64,000 nt of DNA from Litorilituus sp. Lineage in GTDB: Bacteria; Pseudomonadota; Gammaproteobacteria; Enterobacterales; Alteromonadaceae. The stretch spans positions 1 to 64,000 of the forward strand of contig JASMAS010000104.1 in NCBI GenBank assembly GCA_030754235.1. The letters are read 5' to 3'. Every line of letters begins with the position of its first letter. Positions within the stretch are counted from its first letter, which is position 1. Shown piece by piece: positions 15,747 to 25,026 of the stretch. A program made the translations under genes and the position numbers. The notes beneath the pieces are model-generated. The model worked only from the letters and a program-made list of their open reading frames with translations. It was not told the origin of the DNA and made no database searches.

Positions 15747-17609
15747 CTATAACTTGTCCACTGACTGACCGCTCAGCGCTTTACTGATTGAACTATCCAT
15801 TCTACGCTCTGCAAATATTTCGGTTGCTTTATCTAAGCGTTTAATGGCAGCCTCAATAGCATCAGCATCTTCAGATTGGCTTCTATCCGCCAAAAATTTA
15901 ATCGCTTGCTCAATATTACTGACTTCATCGACAACTAACAAATGACTATCTTGTAACATTGCAGCTTGTATTGACTCAATGACACGTGCCGCTTCAACTT
16001 GCTGCTCTTTTAGCATACGTGCATCAATATCAGCTTTAGCATGACTCATAGAGTCTTTAAGCATGGTGGCTATTTTGCCATCATCTAAACCAAATGAAGG
16101 TTTGACTTCAATACTCGATTCAACACCTGTTGATTTCTCCATCGCGGATACCGAGAGTAAGCCATCGGCATCAACTTTAAAAGTAACACGAATATGGGCA
16201 GCTCCCGCAGTCATAGCAGGAATACCACGCAGTTCAAAACGCGCTAATGAGCGGCAATGATCAACTAATTCACGCTCCCCTTGCAGTACGTGTACCGCCA
16301 TTGCGGTTTGACCATCTTTAAAGGTGGTAAATTCTTGAGCTTTAGCAACGGGGATCGTGGTATTACGTGGGATCACTTTTTCGACCAAGCCACCCATAGT
16401 TTCTAAACCAAGTGATAATGGAGTAACATCAAGTAACAGCATTTCGCTATCAGGCTTGTTGCCTGCAAGAATATCTGCTTGAATCGCAGCGCCAATAGCA
16501 ACGACTTTATCAGGATCAATGGAAGTTAATGGCTTTTGATTAAAGAACGTTTCTACCTCACTACGCACCAATGGAACACGAGTAGATCCACCAACCATCA
16601 CTACTTCAATAACCTCTTGTGCGGTGATACCGGCATCTTTTAGACTTCGACGACAAGCACGTAACGTTTTTTTCACTAGACTAGCAACTAAGCAATCAAA
16701 GGTTTCTTTAGTTAAGTTGATGGTATGCTGCTGTTGATTATCTAATGCTAGCTCTATCTCAACGCTAGCTTGTGTCGTTAATTGCTCTTTTGCATAACAC
16801 CCTTGCTGCATTAGTTGGCGCTCTAGTGATGGTGAAATAGGGCGAGATAAGCCGACTTGATCGGCCAAGTACTCGGCCACCGCCACATCAAAGTCATCAC
16901 CACCTAATGCTGCATCTCCGCCCGTAGCCAGCACTTCAAAAACGCCTCGATTAAGGCGCAATATTGAAATATCAAAAGTGCCACCACCTAAATCATAAAT
17001 AGCGATCACGCCTTCTTGACCGGAATCAAGACCATAAGCTACCGCTGCTGCGGTGGGCTCATTTAATAAACGTAAAACGTTAACTCCAGCTAATTTTGCT
17101 GCATCTTTTGTACTTTGTCGTTGAGCATCATCAAAATGGGCAGGTACCGTCACAACCACACCAGTCAAATCACCACCAAGCGCTTTTTCTGCTCGTTGAT
17201 TTAAGTTTTTTAAAATTTCAGCAGAGACTTCTACAGGATTAATTTTACCTTGGCGGGTAAGAATTTCAGGGTAATTTTCACCACCACAAAACTGATATGG
17301 TAAAGACGGATATTTACTTTGTATATCACTAAGCGAACGGCCAATTAAACGCTTAGCAGAAACAATCGTGTTTGAGGCATCACTCACACTTAAACTTTTT
17401 GCAGCCTCCCCAACTAATATGCTATCTTCTTGATAACTAACAATTGATGGTAAAATATCACCACCTTGGTGATCAGACAATGTACTTGCAGTGCCACTTT
17501 GCACACTGGCAATGAGTGAATTAGTGGTACCTAAATCGATACCAGCAGCTAATCTATGCTCGTGAGGTACTGTACTTTGACCCGGTTCTGCTATTTGTAA
17601 TAGTGCCAT
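15747..17609 (-). CDS. hscA: Fe-S assembly chaperone HscA (Hsp70 family)
   Basis: A 620-residue specialised Hsp70 ATPase that, with HscB, releases clusters from IscU. N-terminal nucleotide-binding domain: [12 protein letters not shown] (about 22-33), [24 protein letters not shown]; then the substrate-binding domain with [17 protein letters not shown] and a C-terminal helical lid. Length matches E. coli HscA (616). It is encoded 56 bases after hscB and before fdx, the standard isc order. Confidence 0.97.
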   Translation of the reverse strand: MALLQIAEPGQSTVPHEHRLAAGIDLGTTNSLIASVQSGTASTLSDHQGGDILPSIVSYQEDSILVGEAAKSLSVSDASNTIVSAKRLIGRSLSDIQSKYPSLPYQFCGGENYPEILTRQGKINPVEVSAEILKNLNQRAEKALGGDLTGVVVTVPAHFDDAQRQSTKDAAKLAGVNVLRLLNEPTAAAVAYGLDSGQEGVIAIYDLGGGTFDISILRLNRGVFEVLATGGDAALGGDDFDVAVAEYLADQVGLSRPISPSLERQLMQQGCYAKEQLTTQASVEIELALDNQQQHTINLTKETFDCLVASLVKKTLRACRRSLKDAGITAQEVIEVVMVGGSTRVPLVRSEVETFFNQKPLTSIDPDKVVAIGAAIQADILAGNKPDSEMLLLDVTPLSLGLETMGGLVEKVIPRNTTIPVAKAQEFTTFKDGQTAMAVHVLQGERELVDHCRSLARFELRGIPAMTAGAAHIRVTFKVDADGLLSVSAMEKSTGVESSIEVKPSFGLDDGKIATMLKDSMSHAKADIDARMLKEQQVEAARVIESIQAAMLQDSHLLVVDEVSNIEQAIKFLADRSQSEDADAIEAAIKRLDKATEIFAERRMDSSISKALSGQSVDKL

Positions 17610-17665
17610 GTTTTAATGTGTTTTCTGTTTGCTTAAATTAAGGAATAAAGGTAGAAGCTTGTATA

Positions 17666-18193
17666 TTAATCGTCGAATAAACTCTCTTCAAGACGTTCTA
17701 CTTCAATATTAAGTTTATGGTAAAACGTTAACTTGCGAAGGTTTTCAGATGCTTTTGCATTTTCATCAGCGTTGTTTGCATTAATTTGTGCCCTCATTTG
17801 CTCAAAGTGCACTTGATATTCTTGTGTTAACACTTTTTGTGCATCAGCTAATGCGCTGTCAATATCATCGGAAAATCTTATTTCTGCTAACCTTTCTCTT
17901 AGCTCCATTTGGCGCATTAAAAAGCTGTTGTCGCTAAAAGATTGTTGCTCATCAGGTAGCACAACACCGCGCAACGTTAATAAATATTTTGCCCGTTCAA
18001 GTGGCTGTTTCAAGGTTTGATAGCCATCATTTATTTGCGCAGACTTTTGCACTGCTAATAATTGTTCCTGAGCAGAAGCATGGGCAAACTTGTCAGGATG
18101 AACAGCTTTTTGCAAGGTTTGATAAGTTTGTGATAATTGACTTAAATCGACATCAAAAGACAGCTCAATACCGAATAATTGAAAGTAATTCAA
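17666..18193 (-). CDS. hscB: Fe-S assembly co-chaperone HscB (J-domain)
   Basis: A 175-residue co-chaperone with an N-terminal J domain (residues 1-75; HPD motif in AVHPDKFAHAS) and a C-terminal three-helix domain that binds IscU. It stimulates HscA ATPase. Length matches the family (171 in E. coli). The gap to iscA upstream is unusually wide (154 bases) for this operon and holds no obvious gene. Confidence 0.97.
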   Translation of the reverse strand: MNYFQLFGIELSFDVDLSQLSQTYQTLQKAVHPDKFAHASAQEQLLAVQKSAQINDGYQTLKQPLERAKYLLTLRGVVLPDEQQSFSDNSFLMRQMELRERLAEIRFSDDIDSALADAQKVLTQEYQVHFEQMRAQINANNADENAKASENLRKLTFYHKLNIEVERLEESLFDD

Positions 18194-18347
18194 AATAGTT
18201 TTTGCTCTAAAAGGTTAAAAATAACGTTAAGACATGTTCTGTTTTGCTCAAAGTTATTTTCTTCTGATATAAGTCCAAAGCACGGCGCTACGCTAGTAGG
18301 TACCTTTAACGCCGCGACTAATAAACAAACACAGAGAAAATAAAAAA

Positions 18348-18671
18348 TTATACGTTGAACGATTCACCACACCCGCATTCACCTTTAGCGTTAGGGTTAA
18401 TGAATTTAAAACCTTCGTTTAAACCTTCTTTAACAAAATCTAACTCTATACCATCAAGGTAAACTAAACTTTTGGTATCAATGATTATTTTAACATCTTC
18501 GATATCAAAGACATTATCACCTTCATTCAAATCATCAACAAATTCAAGAACATAAGCCAAACCTGAGCAACCAGTTGTTTTTATCCCTAATCGTAAACCA
18601 AGACCCTTACCTCGGTTTGTCATAAAAGATTTAACTCGCTCTGTTGCCGCTGGCGTCATGGTAACTGACAT
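18348..18671 (-). CDS. iscA: A-type Fe-S carrier IscA
   Basis: A 107-residue A-type carrier that transfers iron or Fe-S clusters to apo-proteins. The three conserved cysteines are in TTGCSGLAY and GECGCGESF. It lies 35 bases after iscU and in the usual isc order. Confidence 0.97.
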   Translation of the reverse strand: MSVTMTPAATERVKSFMTNRGKGLGLRLGIKTTGCSGLAYVLEFVDDLNEGDNVFDIEDVKIIIDTKSLVYLDGIELDFVKEGLNEGFKFINPNAKGECGCGESFNV

Positions 18672-18706
18672 ACTACATAATCCTGTTTTCTTCTCTTAAA
18701 AAGAGG

Positions 18707-19087
18707 TTAGCCATTTTTACTTTTGTAATCTTCAATTGCTGCTTTGATAGCGTCTTCAGCTAAAATTGAACAATGAATCTTTACGGGTGGTAAAGCTAAC
18801 TCTTCAGCAATTGCGGTATTTTTGATTTCACTCGCTTCATCAATAGACTTGCCTTTAACCCACTCAGTCACTAATGAACTTGAAGCGATTGCCGAACCAC
18901 ATCCATAGGTTTTAAATTTTGCATCTTCAATGATGCCAGCATCAGAAATTTTTAGTTGTAACTTCATCACATCACCACATGCTGGAGCACCAACCATCCC
19001 AGTGGCTACGGAAGGATCATCTTTATCCATTGAGCCAACATTACGAGGATTTTCATAATGATCTATTACTTTTTCACTATAAGCCAT
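18707..19087 (-). CDS. iscU: Fe-S cluster scaffold IscU
   Basis: Scaffold on which IscS sulfur and iron form [2Fe-2S] clusters. The three ligand cysteines are visible (GAPACGD with Cys37 and Asp39, YGCGSAIAS, KIHCSILAEDAI), as is the HscA recognition motif LPPVK. I use the internal ATG at 19087, which gives the family N-terminus MAYSEKVIDHY and 126 residues, and is preceded by GGGAG at a good distance; the upstream ATG would add five unlikely residues. Confidence 0.97.
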   Translation of the reverse strand: MAYSEKVIDHYENPRNVGSMDKDDPSVATGMVGAPACGDVMKLQLKISDAGIIEDAKFKTYGCGSAIASSSLVTEWVKGKSIDEASEIKNTAIAEELALPPVKIHCSILAEDAIKAAIEDYKSKNG

Positions 19088-19121
19088 TTTTTTCTCTCCC
19101 AACTGTCACTTCAGGCAAAGC

Positions 19122-20336
19122 CTAATGTCCAGCCCATTCAATTGAGTCTAAATCGATACCGTCTTGGTGCATTTCCCAAAGCGGTGACATGTCACGTAAG
19201 TGACCGATAGATTTTTGTATAAGATTAATCGCAAAATCAATTTCTTCGGTTGTGGTAAAACGACCAAAGCTAAAACGTATTGAGCTATGCGCCATTTCAT
19301 CGTTCAATCCTAACGCACGGAGCACATATGAAGGCTCTAAACTTGCTGAAGTACAAGCGCTACCTGAAGATACGGCTAAGTCTTTTAAGGCCATAATCAA
19401 GGATTCACCTTCAACAAAATTGAAGCTGACATTTAAATTACCAGCGTAACGTTTGTCAAAATCACCATTAACAAACACTTGCTCCATTTCGTTCAAACCA
19501 TCCCATAGACGATCTCGCATCGTGCTTACATGTGTTAAGTCTTGTGCCATTTCTGCTTTAGCAATACGACATGCTTCACCCATACCAACAATTTGATGGG
19601 TTGCTAAAGTACCTGAGCGCATACCTCGCTCATGACCGCCACCGTGCATTTGTGCTTCAAGACGAATACGAGGTTTACGTCGAACAAATAAGGCACCAAT
19701 CCCCTTAGGGCCATACATTTTATGTGCTGAAATAGACAATAAGTCTACCTTCATTGTTTGCATATCAATATTAATTTTCCCAGCGCTTTGTGCGGCATCA
19801 ACATGAAAAATAATTTTGCGAGCACGGCACATATCGCCAATTTCTTGAATATCCTGAATAACGCCAATTTCATTATTTATATGCATAATGCTTACTAATA
19901 TCGTGTCATCACGCATAGCGGCTTCAAGTTGAGTTAAATCAATTAACCCATTATCTTCTGGGTCTAAATAAGTAACGTCAAAACCTTGTCTTTCTAGTTC
20001 ACGACAGGTATCTAACACCGCTTTATGTTCTGTTTTACAGGTGATGATATGTTTACCTTTTTTGCTATAAAAGTGAGCGGCACCCTTAATAGCTAAATTA
20101 TTAGACTCTGTTGCACCTGAGCTAAATACGATTTCACGAGGATCAGCATTGATTAAGTCGGCAATTTGATTACGAGCGATATCCACCGCTTCTTCTGCTT
20201 GCCAGCCAAACTTATGTGAACGTGATGCAGGGTTACCAAAATGACCATCTGTGGTCATGTATTGCACCATTTTTTCAGCGACACGCTTGTCGACTGGAGT
20301 GGTTGCTGAATAATCAAAATAAATAGGAAGTTTCAT
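19122..20336 (-). CDS. iscS: Cysteine desulfurase IscS
   Basis: A 404-residue PLP enzyme that takes sulfur from cysteine as a persulfide and hands it to IscU and to tRNA thiolation proteins. The PLP lysine is in [10 protein letters not shown] and the catalytic cysteine in [17 protein letters not shown]. It starts [16 protein letters not shown], the standard N-terminus. It lies 31 bases after iscR and 34 before the chosen iscU start. Confidence 0.98.
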   Translation of the reverse strand: MKLPIYFDYSATTPVDKRVAEKMVQYMTTDGHFGNPASRSHKFGWQAEEAVDIARNQIADLINADPREIVFSSGATESNNLAIKGAAHFYSKKGKHIITCKTEHKAVLDTCRELERQGFDVTYLDPEDNGLIDLTQLEAAMRDDTILVSIMHINNEIGVIQDIQEIGDMCRARKIIFHVDAAQSAGKINIDMQTMKVDLLSISAHKMYGPKGIGALFVRRKPRIRLEAQMHGGGHERGMRSGTLATHQIVGMGEACRIAKAEMAQDLTHVSTMRDRLWDGLNEMEQVFVNGDFDKRYAGNLNVSFNFVEGESLIMALKDLAVSSGSACTSASLEPSYVLRALGLNDEMAHSSIRFSFGRFTTTEEIDFAINLIQKSIGHLRDMSPLWEMHQDGIDLDSIEWAGH

Positions 20337-20367
20337 TGGCTCTGTTTCTCCACAAATACGGTATTCT

Positions 20368-20868
20368 TTATAAATTTAACGGAATAAGTGTTTCTAGTGA
20401 CTGACTTTTGTTGTTAGCACTTTGTTGACTGTGTATATCATCTTGGCGCTGCGAAACAGTTATCACATCATTTTTTGAGACTAATTCTGCTAAAGAGATG
20501 TTTCGTAAAAATTGTTCTATACGCTCACTTAAACCTTGCCACAGGGAATGTGTTAAACATTGTTCGCCCCCTTGACAGTTACCTTTACCTTGGCATTTAG
20601 TCGCATCAACACTTTCATTAACGGCACTTATCACATCTGCCACGGCTATTTGAGCAGAGCATTTACCCAAACGATAACCGCCGCCAGGGCCACGAATACT
20701 GATCACTAATCCTTGTTTTCTCAAACGAGAGAAAAGTTGCTCCAAATAGGATAAGGAAATCCCTTGTCGCTCTGAAATATCTGCTAAAGAGACCGGCCCA
20801 TAAGCTGCATGAATTGACACATCAAGCATGGCTGTTACTGCATAGCGACCTTTAGAAGTTAGTTTCAT
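20368..20868 (-). CDS. iscR: Rrf2-family Fe-S regulator IscR
   Basis: A 166-residue Rrf2 regulator; the winged helix-turn-helix occupies residues 1-70. Cluster ligands Cys92, Cys98, Cys104 and His107 are all present, so it should bind a [2Fe-2S] cluster. Holo-IscR represses its own operon at type-1 sites; two such sites lie upstream (20963-21012). First gene of iscR-S-U-A-hscB-A-fdx. The C-terminal tail is Ser/Gln rich and not conserved. Confidence 0.98.
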   Translation of the reverse strand: MKLTSKGRYAVTAMLDVSIHAAYGPVSLADISERQGISLSYLEQLFSRLRKQGLVISIRGPGGGYRLGKCSAQIAVADVISAVNESVDATKCQGKGNCQGGEQCLTHSLWQGLSERIEQFLRNISLAELVSKNDVITVSQRQDDIHSQQSANNKSQSLETLIPLNL

Positions 20869-20955
20869 AATTTGTCCATTAAATGAATGTTAATAGGATA
20901 AATTTCCACATGATTTATAAGCGTTATATCTTGCAAGAGTCATTTATTGCGCGCA

Positions 20956-21008
20956 ATTTTACATAACCCTATAAAATAGTCAAATATATACCTGAGTAAT
21001 ATAGTCAA
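20956..21008 (-). promoter_or_regulatory. isc promoter
   Basis: On the minus strand TTGACT (plus 20978-20983) and TAAAAT (plus 20956-20961) are separated by 16 bases. A second TTGACT lies at plus 21003-21008 inside the upstream IscR site. The start would fall about 80-90 bases before iscR. The promoter elements overlap the downstream IscR site, which fits repression by holo-IscR. Confidence 0.65.
20963..20987 (-). promoter_or_regulatory. IscR type-1 binding site, downstream copy
   Basis: The minus-strand sequence ATATTTGACTA-TTT-TATAGGGTTAT fits the type-1 pattern (ATA.yTGACTa...TA...GGTTAT). It abuts the upstream copy exactly, giving a centre-to-centre spacing of 25 bases, and it covers the -35 element. 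Confidence 0.7.
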
Positions 21009-21012
21009 GTAT
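20988..21012 (-). promoter_or_regulatory. IscR type-1 binding site, upstream copy
   Basis: The minus-strand sequence ATACTTGACTA-TAT-TACTCAGGTAT is a close match to the E. coli IscR type-1 sites (TTGAC ... TACTC.GG). It is the better of the two tandem copies. Confidence 0.78.
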
Positions 21013-21111
21013 TTTACACTAAGATAGGTCAATGGCAAAGCAATAGACGAGTAAAATACTCAACTATTGCCTTTTTCTTACAATAATTTGATATAAATTA
21101 ATAATTGTGTT

Positions 21112-21969
21112 TTAAATTTCGGGATCGAAACTAGCAACTTTACTCGCTCTTCGTTGTGCTGCCGCTTTTTCATCCTCAACAAATTCACCTACTCGTAGTT
21201 CAGGTAAGTCTTTAGGGCAAATATCGCCTCCCATTTTATTCACTTCTTTACAGATATTGGATACACGATCATCCATTAAATGCATATGGTCTAGCAAACG
21301 CCCTATCGCTTTTGCCACAGGATCAGGGTTATCTGCCGATACCGCATAAGCGTCAAATCCAAATTTCTTTGCAGCTTTATCCCGTGACTCTTTTTCACAG
21401 TGACCATTTATCTGTTTGCCAGATTCATTTTCTAACAAGGAGTTGCCATTACTGTTTTTACTACTGACAATACGAGCAGGAATACCAACTGCAGTGGCAT
21501 TATTAGGTAAGTCTTTTACCACTACAGAATTTGAGCCTACCTTACCTCCTTGACCTATAGTTATTGGGCCAAGTACCTGTGCACCAGCGCCAATAACCAC
21601 ATTGTCTGCTAAGGTAGGGTGTCGTTTACCTGCATTCCAACTCGTTCCGCCTAGCGTTACTCCATGATAAAGAGTAACGTCATCACCAATCTCTGCGGTT
21701 TCACCAATAACCACGCCCATACCGTGATCAATAAAAAATCGACGACCTAAAACAGCACCTGGGTGTATTTCTACCCCTGTTAACCAGCGAGAAAATGTTG
21801 ATATACTTCGCGCTAATAGCTTCCAATTTGCACGCCATAGTCGATGACTAAAACGATGCATCCAAATAGCATGTAAACCTGGGTAATTGAGTAGCACCTC
21901 AAAAATGGTACGTGCAGCAGGATCTCGATCAAAAACACTGTTAATGTCTTCTTTTATGCGGGTGAACAT
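21112..21969 (-). CDS. cysE: Serine O-acetyltransferase
   Basis: Transfers acetyl from acetyl-CoA to L-serine to form O-acetylserine, the precursor for cysteine. The N-terminal helices ([35 protein letters not shown]) and the left-handed beta-helix of hexapeptide repeats ([31 protein letters not shown], with the catalytic DH) are clear; this is the short EpsC/NifP-type CysE lacking the long N-terminal helical domain of E. coli. After the hexapeptide domain there is a roughly 100-residue polar tail of unknown role. It sits between trmJ and iscR, so a link of cysteine synthesis to Fe-S assembly is plausible by position. Confidence 0.93.
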   Translation of the reverse strand: MFTRIKEDINSVFDRDPAARTIFEVLLNYPGLHAIWMHRFSHRLWRANWKLLARSISTFSRWLTGVEIHPGAVLGRRFFIDHGMGVVIGETAEIGDDVTLYHGVTLGGTSWNAGKRHPTLADNVVIGAGAQVLGPITIGQGGKVGSNSVVVKDLPNNATAVGIPARIVSSKNSNGNSLLENESGKQINGHCEKESRDKAAKKFGFDAYAVSADNPDPVAKAIGRLLDHMHLMDDRVSNICKEVNKMGGDICPKDLPELRVGEFVEDEKAAAQRRASKVASFDPEI

Positions 21970-21984
21970 AGTTTTTCCTTTATT

Positions 21985-22809
21985 CTATCTCTGTGTTTTT
22001 GTTGATGCTCTTTCGATTGAAGCAAGAATGCCACGCATCATTTTAATTTCTTTAACATCCGGGCGAGCTCTATTATACAAACGTCTTAATTTTGTCATTA
22101 CCAAACCTGGGTGTTTATCGCCAATAAAGCCAGTGGTTTTTAAAGCGTTTTCAAAATGTTGGTAGAAGCGTTCGGTCTCGGCACTAATGGGGTAAAGCTC
22201 ATCATCTTCACTTTTGGCACAAGATGTTTTTTTACCTATAAAGTGACCGTTGCCTGTACTTCGTTCGTACTGTGCATCATCCATAGATAATAAATAACTA
22301 GTACGCACTTCATAACTTAACGTTTGCACAGCCATCGCTAAATTTAATGAGCTATAGTCAGGATTAGCAGGAATTTGTACATGAAAATGACATTGTTGTA
22401 ACTCGTCATTGGTTAAACCACTACTTTCTCGACCAAAAACTAAAGCAACAGGGTATTGACTTGCTTCACTCACTATTTTTTCACCACATGCTCTTGGCTC
22501 AAGCATAGGCCAAGGTAAAGTACGTGAACGAGCGCTTGTCCCTACCACTAGTCCACAGTCAGCAATCGCCTCACTTAAGCTACTGACTACTTTAGCGTTA
22601 GCAAGTACGTCTGTTGCACCAGCGGCTAGTGCTTGTGCTTGACCATTTGGCATTTCTATTGGATCAACCAAAACTAAATTACTCAGGCCCATAGTTTTCA
22701 TTGCGCGTGCAGCACTGCCCATGTTTCGGCAATCCGAGGTATTCACTAACACAATACGCACTTTACCTAAAAGATTTACAGCTACTTTACTCTTTTTTAT
22801 ATCTGACAT
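21985..22809 (-). CDS. trmJ: tRNA (cytidine/uridine-32-2'-O)-methyltransferase TrmJ
   Basis: A 274-residue SPOUT methyltransferase that methylates the 2'-OH of nucleotide 32 in several tRNAs using AdoMet. Motifs of the trefoil knot are visible ([55 protein letters not shown]). It is divergent from suhB, the same arrangement as in E. coli, and lies 15 bases upstream of cysE, so cotranscription with cysE is likely. Confidence 0.95.
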   Translation of the reverse strand: MSDIKKSKVAVNLLGKVRIVLVNTSDCRNMGSAARAMKTMGLSNLVLVDPIEMPNGQAQALAAGATDVLANAKVVSSLSEAIADCGLVVGTSARSRTLPWPMLEPRACGEKIVSEASQYPVALVFGRESSGLTNDELQQCHFHVQIPANPDYSSLNLAMAVQTLSYEVRTSYLLSMDDAQYERSTGNGHFIGKKTSCAKSEDDELYPISAETERFYQHFENALKTTGFIGDKHPGLVMTKLRRLYNRARPDVKEIKMMRGILASIERASTKTQR

Positions 22810-23118
22810 TTTCTACTCTAAATTTATACTAGGTTATCCCCACTCGATACCAGTAACTCTAACATAGAAGGGTACTGCTGTGCTTTAGAAAAAGCACGTA
22901 AAAAACTAAGCTAATGCTATGGTTATTTAATATGTGATAGTTTGTTTTTCTATATAAAACAATAGATGTCTATTTATCGTTCAATTACCTTAGTTCCTTA
23001 TCGCCAATGGTGAAAAAATTTGCTATACTGCGCGCGCTTGAATTTCACTAAGCTATTTGAACTTAGTTTGAGATCAACATTGTTCTTTTAAAAGCCATTT
23101 ACGAAAAGGTACTCTATT
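22810..23118. other. Divergent trmJ-suhB intergenic region with a hairpin
   Basis: About 309 bases. The one clear structure is a perfect 7-bp stem-loop, GTGCTTT (22879-22885) with AAAGCAC (22890-22896) and a 4-base loop. A partial ATACCAGTAACT sequence near 22848 recalls the arms of the dispersed repeat. Promoters for both genes must lie here, but I could not fix one with confidence. Confidence 0.5.
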
Positions 23119-23922
23119 ATGCATCCTATGCTAAATATTGCCGTGCGCGCTGCGCGCAATGCAGGAAAAGTTATTATTCGCTCTTTTGAGCAACTTGATA
23201 AAGTCGAAGTTGAATCAAAAGGTTCTAGCGATTTTGTTACGAGTGTTGATAAAAATGCAGAGCAAGTAATTATCGAGACTATTCGTAAATCATACCCTGA
23301 ACATACTATAATTGGTGAAGAATATGGCCTATCAAAGGGTAGTGAAGATGATTATCAATGGATAGTCGACCCGTTAGATGGTACGACCAACTTTATTAAA
23401 GGTATTCCTCACTTTGCTGTATCTATTGCCTTAAAAGTGAAAGGAAAACTTGATCAAGCCGTTATTTTTGATCCTATCCGTGGTGAGTTGTTCACTGCAA
23501 GCCGTGGTAAAGGTGCACAATTAAATGGCATGCGAATTCGTGTCAAAGCCCATAAAGAATTATCAGCTACCGTTATAGCGACGGGGTTTCCTTTCAAACA
23601 AAAACAACACACTAATGCCTACATGGCAATGTTTACTTCATTGTTTACAAAAGTATCCGACATGCGTCGAGCAGGTTCAGCTGCGTTAGATTTAGCTTAT
23701 GTGGCTTCGGGACGTGTTGATGGATTTTTTGAGATTGGTTTAAAGCCATGGGATACCGCTGCAGGTGAATTATTAGTCATTGAAGCTGGTGGCCTAGTAA
23801 CAGATTTCAGTGGCGGACACAATCACACTCAATCTGGTAACATTGTGGCCAGCAGTACACGATTACAAAGAGAAATTTTAAAAGATATACGACCACACTT
23901 AGGTGATGCACTTAGTAAATAA
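23119..23922 (+). CDS. suhB: Inositol-1-monophosphatase family protein SuhB
   Basis: A 267-residue Mg2+-dependent, Li+-sensitive phosphatase; in gammaproteobacteria SuhB also joins the ribosomal RNA antitermination complex. Metal-binding motifs are present: GEEYG, DPLDGTTNF and PWDTAAGELLVIEAGG. Length equals E. coli SuhB (267). Divergent from trmJ as in E. coli. A clear terminator follows. Confidence 0.97.
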   Translation: MHPMLNIAVRAARNAGKVIIRSFEQLDKVEVESKGSSDFVTSVDKNAEQVIIETIRKSYPEHTIIGEEYGLSKGSEDDYQWIVDPLDGTTNFIKGIPHFAVSIALKVKGKLDQAVIFDPIRGELFTASRGKGAQLNGMRIRVKAHKELSATVIATGFPFKQKQHTNAYMAMFTSLFTKVSDMRRAGSAALDLAYVASGRVDGFFEIGLKPWDTAAGELLVIEAGGLVTDFSGGHNHTQSGNIVASSTRLQREILKDIRPHLGDALSK

Positions 23923-23948
23923 GCGAAGAAGGTAGTAATATTTTATTA

Positions 23949-23973
23949 AAAGCGTCTTTTTGGCGCTTTTTTT
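23949..23973 (+). terminator. Intrinsic terminator after suhB
   Basis: AAAGCGTC (23949-23956) pairs with GGCGCTTT (23962-23969) with one G-T pair, followed by a T run to 23973. It separates suhB from the SUMT gene. Confidence 0.85.
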
Positions 23974-24016
23974 GCTTTAATAGATAGATATAAATAAAGT
24001 AAGCAGTAACATCATT

Positions 24017-24817
24017 ATGATCTCTCCCCCTATACATAAACAAGATTTTATCGTTGGCGAAGTGGCTTTAGTAGGTGCTGGTCCTGGTGATCCAGACTTA
24101 TTAACTCTTCAGGCTTTCCGATTTATTAAACAAGCTGATGTGGTTATTTATGACCGTTTAGTGAGCCAAGAAATCATGGCATTATTACCTACGCAATGCG
24201 AAAAGATTTATGTAGGTAAAAAACAAGCCGAACACCGTGTCCCACAAGAGGGGATAAATCAATTACTTGTTGATCATGCTCGATTAAATAAGAAAGTTGT
24301 TCGCTTAAAAGGTGGTGACCCTTTCGTATTTGGTCGCGGTGGCGAAGAAGCTCAGTTTTTATTAAAAAATGACATTGCCTGTCATATCGTTCCGGGCATA
24401 ACAGCCGCTTCTGCCTGCTCCAGTTATGCTGGTATCCCCTTAACCCACAGGCAAGTTGCACAATCTTGCACCTTGATCACAGGTCATGTGCAAGAAAATG
24501 GTGCACTCGACCTACCTTGGCAGACCTTAAACGATAGTAAGCAAACCATTGTGTTTTACATGGGGATAAAAAGTTTACCTATTATCACTGCGCAATTAAT
24601 TCAAGCGGGACGTAATAAAGAAACGCCAGCCTCTTTAATACGCAAAGGAACTCATAGTGATCAACAAGTTATTAAAGGTACATTAACTGACCTAGAGGCT
24701 TTAGTAAAACAGCATAATATAAAGCCACCTAGCTTGATCATTATTGGCGATGTGGTCAATACATTTAATAGCTACCAATTACAGAACTTAGGCTATTTAT
24801 CAACGAAAATAAACTGA
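24017..24817 (+). CDS. cobA: Uroporphyrinogen-III C-methyltransferase (SUMT)
   Basis: A 266-residue tetrapyrrole methylase that adds two methyl groups from AdoMet to uroporphyrinogen III, giving precorrin-2 for siroheme or cobalamin. Signature segments are VGAGPGDPDLLTLQAFR, VIYDRLVS, VRLKGGDPFVFGRGGEEA and VPGITAASACSSYAGIPLTHR. No CysG dehydrogenase/ferrochelatase domain is fused. The gene is alone after the suhB terminator. Siroheme for sulfite/nitrite reductase or cobalamin for MetH are both possible uses. Confidence 0.95.
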   Translation: MISPPIHKQDFIVGEVALVGAGPGDPDLLTLQAFRFIKQADVVIYDRLVSQEIMALLPTQCEKIYVGKKQAEHRVPQEGINQLLVDHARLNKKVVRLKGGDPFVFGRGGEEAQFLLKNDIACHIVPGITAASACSSYAGIPLTHRQVAQSCTLITGHVQENGALDLPWQTLNDSKQTIVFYMGIKSLPIITAQLIQAGRNKETPASLIRKGTHSDQQVIKGTLTDLEALVKQHNIKPPSLIIIGDVVNTFNSYQLQNLGYLSTKIN

Positions 24818-25026
24818 ACTAACGCTAAGTTGCATAAAAACATGGCTATTTGTTGCTGTTTTTCGTACAATCGGCTGGAGTTCGATGTACTAACTCTTTT
24901 GTAAATATAATCCTCAATCTCGTATGTTTTTAAAAAATAAGGCGATATCCAATAAAGCTTAAGCAATAAGATAGACATTACAACTCTATAAAATAGTACA
25001 AAATAATAATAATAGGGAAAGTTAAA

